Shown here: positions 22,828 through 24,400 of the stretch, one piece after another
Numbering within the stretch: position 1 is the stretch's first letter
Layout: every line of letters starts with the position of its first letter
Source: DATCVR01 sp036566745
Lineage (GTDB): Bacteria > Actinomycetota > Actinomycetes > Jiangellales > Jiangellaceae
Direction: 5' to 3'
DNA length: 24,400 bases
Assembly: GCA_036566745.1 (NCBI GenBank)
Contig: DATCVR010000219.1
Span: 1 to 24,400 of the forward strand
Made by a program: the position numbers and the translations under genes
Notes under the pieces: model-generated
Database searches by the model: none
What the model was told of the DNA's origin: nothing
Seen by the model: the letters and a program-made list of their open reading frames with translations, nothing else

Positions 22828-23661
22828 TCACTGGACGTCCACGTCGACGCCCGCGGTCAGGCCGAACCGCTGGGCGGCGGAGCCACACCGCACCACCAGC
22901 TCGACGAAGCCGGTTCCGGAGCTGCCCGCCACCAGCCCGGCCTCGCCCTCGGGGACGTCGGCCAGCCGCTGGTAGCAGAGGAACTTGTGGGTGCCGAGAT
23001 CGTCCCCGGCGCGGGAGAACGACACCGCGAGGCGGCTGCCGGGGGCGAAGCCGGCGGCCTCGGCCGTTCCGGTCAGCTTGCAGTTGCCGAAGTTGTCGAC
23101 GAAGGCGACCCGGATGCCGGTGCTGTCGGGCAGGGCGGGCACGGCGGTCGTCGTCGCCGGAACCGGTCGCCCGTCGAGCACCCACTTCGCCAGCAGCGGC
23201 ACGTACCACAGGCTCCGGAACTGGCTACCGGCGAGATCGTCCGCCTCGGCCGGCGTGATGCTCGACCACGCCGCGGCCGCGGTGAGGACGGTCCGGGCAT
23301 CGGTGAGCTCGACAGCGGTGACGCCCACGTGGACGCGGACCAACGCGAGCAGACGCGGGTCGTAGGTACTCACCACGGTGTGGTGGCCGTACCGGAACCA
23401 GCAGAACGGGGCGCCGTTCTCCCAGCGGCCGTCTCGTGGCGCCACGTTGACCAGCGTCACGGTGGGGAAGCCGTCTTCGCCGAGCGACCGGGTGGACACC
23501 AGCAGGTCCAGCAGGGTCAGCGCGGCGGACTCCGTCGGGGCCGGCCCGGCGAGTGGGAGGAGCACCGGTGAGCGTCCGAACAGCGCTCCCACGCGCGTGC
23601 TCAGCCGGGCCTGGGCGTTGGCGTCCGTACAGTCGGTCAGGTAGGTGATCGGCGGGTACAC
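22828..23661 (-). CDS. SAM hydrolase-like protein (SAM hydroxide adenosyltransferase, DUF62 type), 277 aa
   Basis: Family members cleave S-adenosylmethionine with water to adenosine and methionine. The C-terminal domain is clear: IRVAFVDNFGNCKLTG (VDNFGN at 188-193) and AGSSGTGFVELVVRCGSAA (from 245), followed by GLTAGVDV, match the SAM_HAT C-terminal domain. The N-terminal domain is more divergent: YLTDCTD (7-13) stands where family members have TDFGxxD, then TVTLVNVAPRD (68-78), WENGAPF (80-86) and VVSTYDPRLLALV. Start is GTG 23661, with AAGGAG close upstream. No TANNNT box lies in the 45 bases between this start and the terminator at 23706-23737, so transcription probably reaches the gene only by passing that terminator. 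Fluorinase/chlorinase activity is possible by family but not supported. Confidence 0.75.
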   Translation of the reverse strand: MYPPITYLTDCTDANAQARLSTRVGALFGRSPVLLPLAGPAPTESAALTLLDLLVSTRSLGEDGFPTVTLVNVAPRDGRWENGAPFCWFRYGHHTVVSTYDPRLLALVRVHVGVTAVELTDARTVLTAAAAWSSITPAEADDLAGSQFRSLWYVPLLAKWVLDGRPVPATTTAVPALPDSTGIRVAFVDNFGNCKLTGTAEAAGFAPGSRLAVSFSRAGDDLGTHKFLCYQRLADVPEGEAGLVAGSSGTGFVELVVRCGSAAQRFGLTAGVDVDVQ

Positions 23662-23705
23662 GGGGCTCCTTGTGGCATCCGGGTGGGCGAGACGTCCGGG
23701 CAACG

Positions 23706-23737
23706 AAAAAGGGCCCCCGCACGATGCGGGAGCCCTT
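23706..23737 (-). terminator. Intrinsic terminator (attenuator) before the SAM hydrolase gene
   Basis: On the minus strand AAGGGC-T-CCCGCA (23737-23725) pairs with TGCGGG-G-GCCCTT (23721-23709 with loop TCG), a 13-bp stem with one U-G wobble, followed by a run of five T in all. In the + strand RNA the same position would be a C-A mismatch and no U-tract follows, so the element is built for the minus strand. It lies between the leader peptide stop (23757) and the SAM hydrolase start (23661). Outer arms GACGTC and GCAAC/GTTGC flank it (23691-23704 and 23738-23749) and could extend the structure. Confidence 0.85.
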
Positions 23738-23756
23738 GTTGCTGACGTCGGGGAGA

Positions 23757-23822
23757 CTAGGCCAGCAGCGAACCACCGCACACGGGGTGCAGCATTCGCA
23801 TCATCATCTGGCGGCGGGTCAC
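23757..23822 (-). CDS. Met-rich 21-codon leader peptide of an attenuator
   Basis: GTG 23822 opens a 21-residue frame: start, TRRQ, MMM, R, M, LHPVCGGSLLA, then TAG. Four internal Met codons at positions 6, 7, 8 and 10 are far above chance for a peptide this short. TACGGT ends exactly 7 bases upstream and TTGCCC lies 18 bases before that, so the message is probably leaderless. The stop is 20 bases before the terminator stem. GCAC/GTGC (codons 11-15) could form a pause hairpin, and TGCGGTGG (23780-23773) can pair with CTCCCGCA (23732-23725), the first arm of the terminator, as an antiterminator. A ribosome held at the Met codons would leave that segment free; one at the stop codon would cover it. 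Role inferred: sensing charged Met-tRNA. I know of no named leader with this sequence. Confidence 0.75.
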   Translation of the reverse strand: MTRRQMMMRMLHPVCGGSLLA

Positions 23823-23829
23823 GACGGAA

Positions 23830-23859
23830 ACCGTACCGGGGCGGGTGCGGCTGGGGCAA
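23830..23859 (-). promoter_or_regulatory. Promoter of the leader peptide-SAM hydrolase transcript
   Basis: TTGCCC (23859-23854), 18-base spacer, TACGGT (23835-23830), then 7 bases to GTG 23822. Both hexamers and the spacing are good for a housekeeping actinobacterial promoter giving a leaderless mRNA. Confidence 0.7.
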
Positions 23860-23863
23860 TCCG

Positions 23864-23882
23864 ACGGACGCCTCGCGTCCGT
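23864..23882. repeat. Inverted repeat between divergent transcripts
   Basis: ACGGACGC-CTC-GCGTCCGT is a perfect 8-bp dyad just upstream of the -35 of the leader promoter and at the start of the + strand gene. It could be an operator for either side; GTCAC-CGTCC-GTGAC follows at 23886-23900. Confidence 0.45.
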
Positions 23883-24212
23883 GGAGTCACCGTCCGTGAC
23901 CGCTGAGCCGATCAGCCGCGCGAGCGCGCTCGTCCGCGCCGTCGACCGGGAGAGCTGGTTCCGCTACTTCGCGGTGTACAGCGAGACTGCGCCGCCTCCG
24001 CACGGTGCGCCCTACACCGTGCTGCGAGTTCGCCGCGACCCTCGCAACGAGCTCGACGAGTCGTTCACTGTCTCCGCGTGTGGGCGCGCTCCAACCTGCG
24101 GTTCAGGTCCCGCGACGCACGCGGCGACGATCAGCCGGTCCTGGTGCCGACCGACGCCGAGACCGCGTGCGAGCCGCCGACGGAGCCCGTCGAGATCGGC
24201 TGGATCGGCTGA
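23881..24212 (+). pseudogene. Small unknown protein gene with an apparent frameshift
   Basis: From GTG 23881 (or 23896) the frame gives a convincing protein: ISRASALVRAVDRESWFRYF, then TVLRVRRDPRNELDESFTVS. After about 24078 that frame becomes Arg/Ser/Pro noise, while the next frame continues well as VWARSNLRFRSRDARGDDQP, then LVPTDAETACEPPTEPVEIGW and a TGA at 24210-24212. One base lost or two gained near 24072-24080 would join them. The combined form, an N-terminal WFRYFAV-like segment and a late conserved Trp, resembles small actinobacterial proteins of unknown function. It is either a pseudogene or a sequencing error. Confidence 0.5.
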
Positions 24213-24257
24213 GGACGGCTGCCGACGGAGATCTCGAACCGGCCGCCGGGGCGTGGG

Positions 24258-24400
24258 TTAGATGGTGGCGAGGTGGTGGGTGTCGGTGTGGATGGCGGTG
24301 GTGAGTTTGCGGATGGCGCGGCTGCAGCGTTGGCGGGCGGTGGGCCAGGTGAGTCCGAAGGTGGCGGCGGCGTGGGGTCCGCCGGGGTTGTCGGGTCCGG
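24258..24400 (-). CDS. C-terminal end of an unrecognised minus-strand gene
   Basis: The frame enters from the right edge and ends at TAA (24260-24258). The visible 47 residues include AAATFGLTWPTARQRCSRAI, then RKLTTAIHTDTHHLATI. TFGLTWPTARQRCSRAIRKL could be a helix-turn-helix, but this is a guess from shape. Codons end in C or A and almost never G, so the + strand is as C-poor here (6 C in 24261-24320) as at the left edge of the window. Confidence 0.55.
   Translation of the reverse strand, partial: GPDNPGGPHAAATFGLTWPTARQRCSRAIRKLTTAIHTDTHHLATI

Noticed and set aside
23662..23830. SAM riboswitch upstream of the SAM hydrolase gene
   Set aside because: No SAM-I, SAM-II or SAM-IV core is recognisable. 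The space is filled by the leader peptide and terminator, which explain the structure.
1..24400. CRISPR arrays, tRNA/rRNA genes, insertion sequences
   Set aside because: No regularly spaced repeats, no cloverleaf-type or rRNA sequence and no transposase with terminal repeats were seen.

Overview
This window is very GC-rich DNA with many GTG starts and C-ending codons. It carries families typical of Actinobacteria: DUF574/Methyltransf_19, DUF6325, DUF7144, ArsR-SRPBCC pairs and an LLM-class oxidoreductase. A high-GC actinobacterium, perhaps of the Pseudonocardiales, is the likely source; the order is only a guess. Several genes have TANNNT exactly 7 nt before a GTG codon, the layout of leaderless actinobacterial transcripts.

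Layout. The left edge (3-725) is the end of a family-2 glycosyltransferase with G-ending codons and very little C. Composition then switches to C-rich DNA with an alpha/beta hydrolase (740-1507). Two ArsR-SRPBCC cassettes follow, one on each strand (1565-2590 and 3877-4757). Between them lie an LLM-class flavin oxidoreductase with a MerR-type 19-bp-spacer promoter and a broken hydrolase remnant. An APH-like kinase (4858-5808) is divergent from the second cassette. About 580 bp with no recognised gene (5809-6389) leads to a run of small membrane proteins: one DUF7144 and two tandem DUF4239.

The central block (8674-17590, +) looks like one operon: DUF6325, a 50-aa basic peptide, cydA, cydB, a GH15 glucoamylase/trehalase-like enzyme, a type II NADH dehydrogenase, a GMC oxidoreductase with a four-cysteine cluster, and an aldose-1-epimerase-like protein. 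A divergent zwf-MFS pair (17603-20639, -) ends against it. Together these suggest a sugar-oxidation and respiration module: sugar release, mutarotation, oxidation, NADPH supply and electron disposal through NDH-2 and cytochrome bd.

The right part has an SDR-like NAD-binding protein, a DUF574 SAM-dependent methyltransferase and, converging on it, a SAM hydrolase-like gene (SAM_HAT/DUF62). The most notable signal is upstream of that last gene: an apparently leaderless 21-codon peptide with four internal Met codons (MMM-R-M), a strong intrinsic terminator and a plausible competing antiterminator, then the SAM hydrolase gene with no promoter of its own visible. This reads as a methionine-sensing transcription attenuator controlling an enzyme that releases methionine from SAM. 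A frameshifted small gene and the end of an unrecognised minus-strand gene, again with C-poor + strand, close the window.
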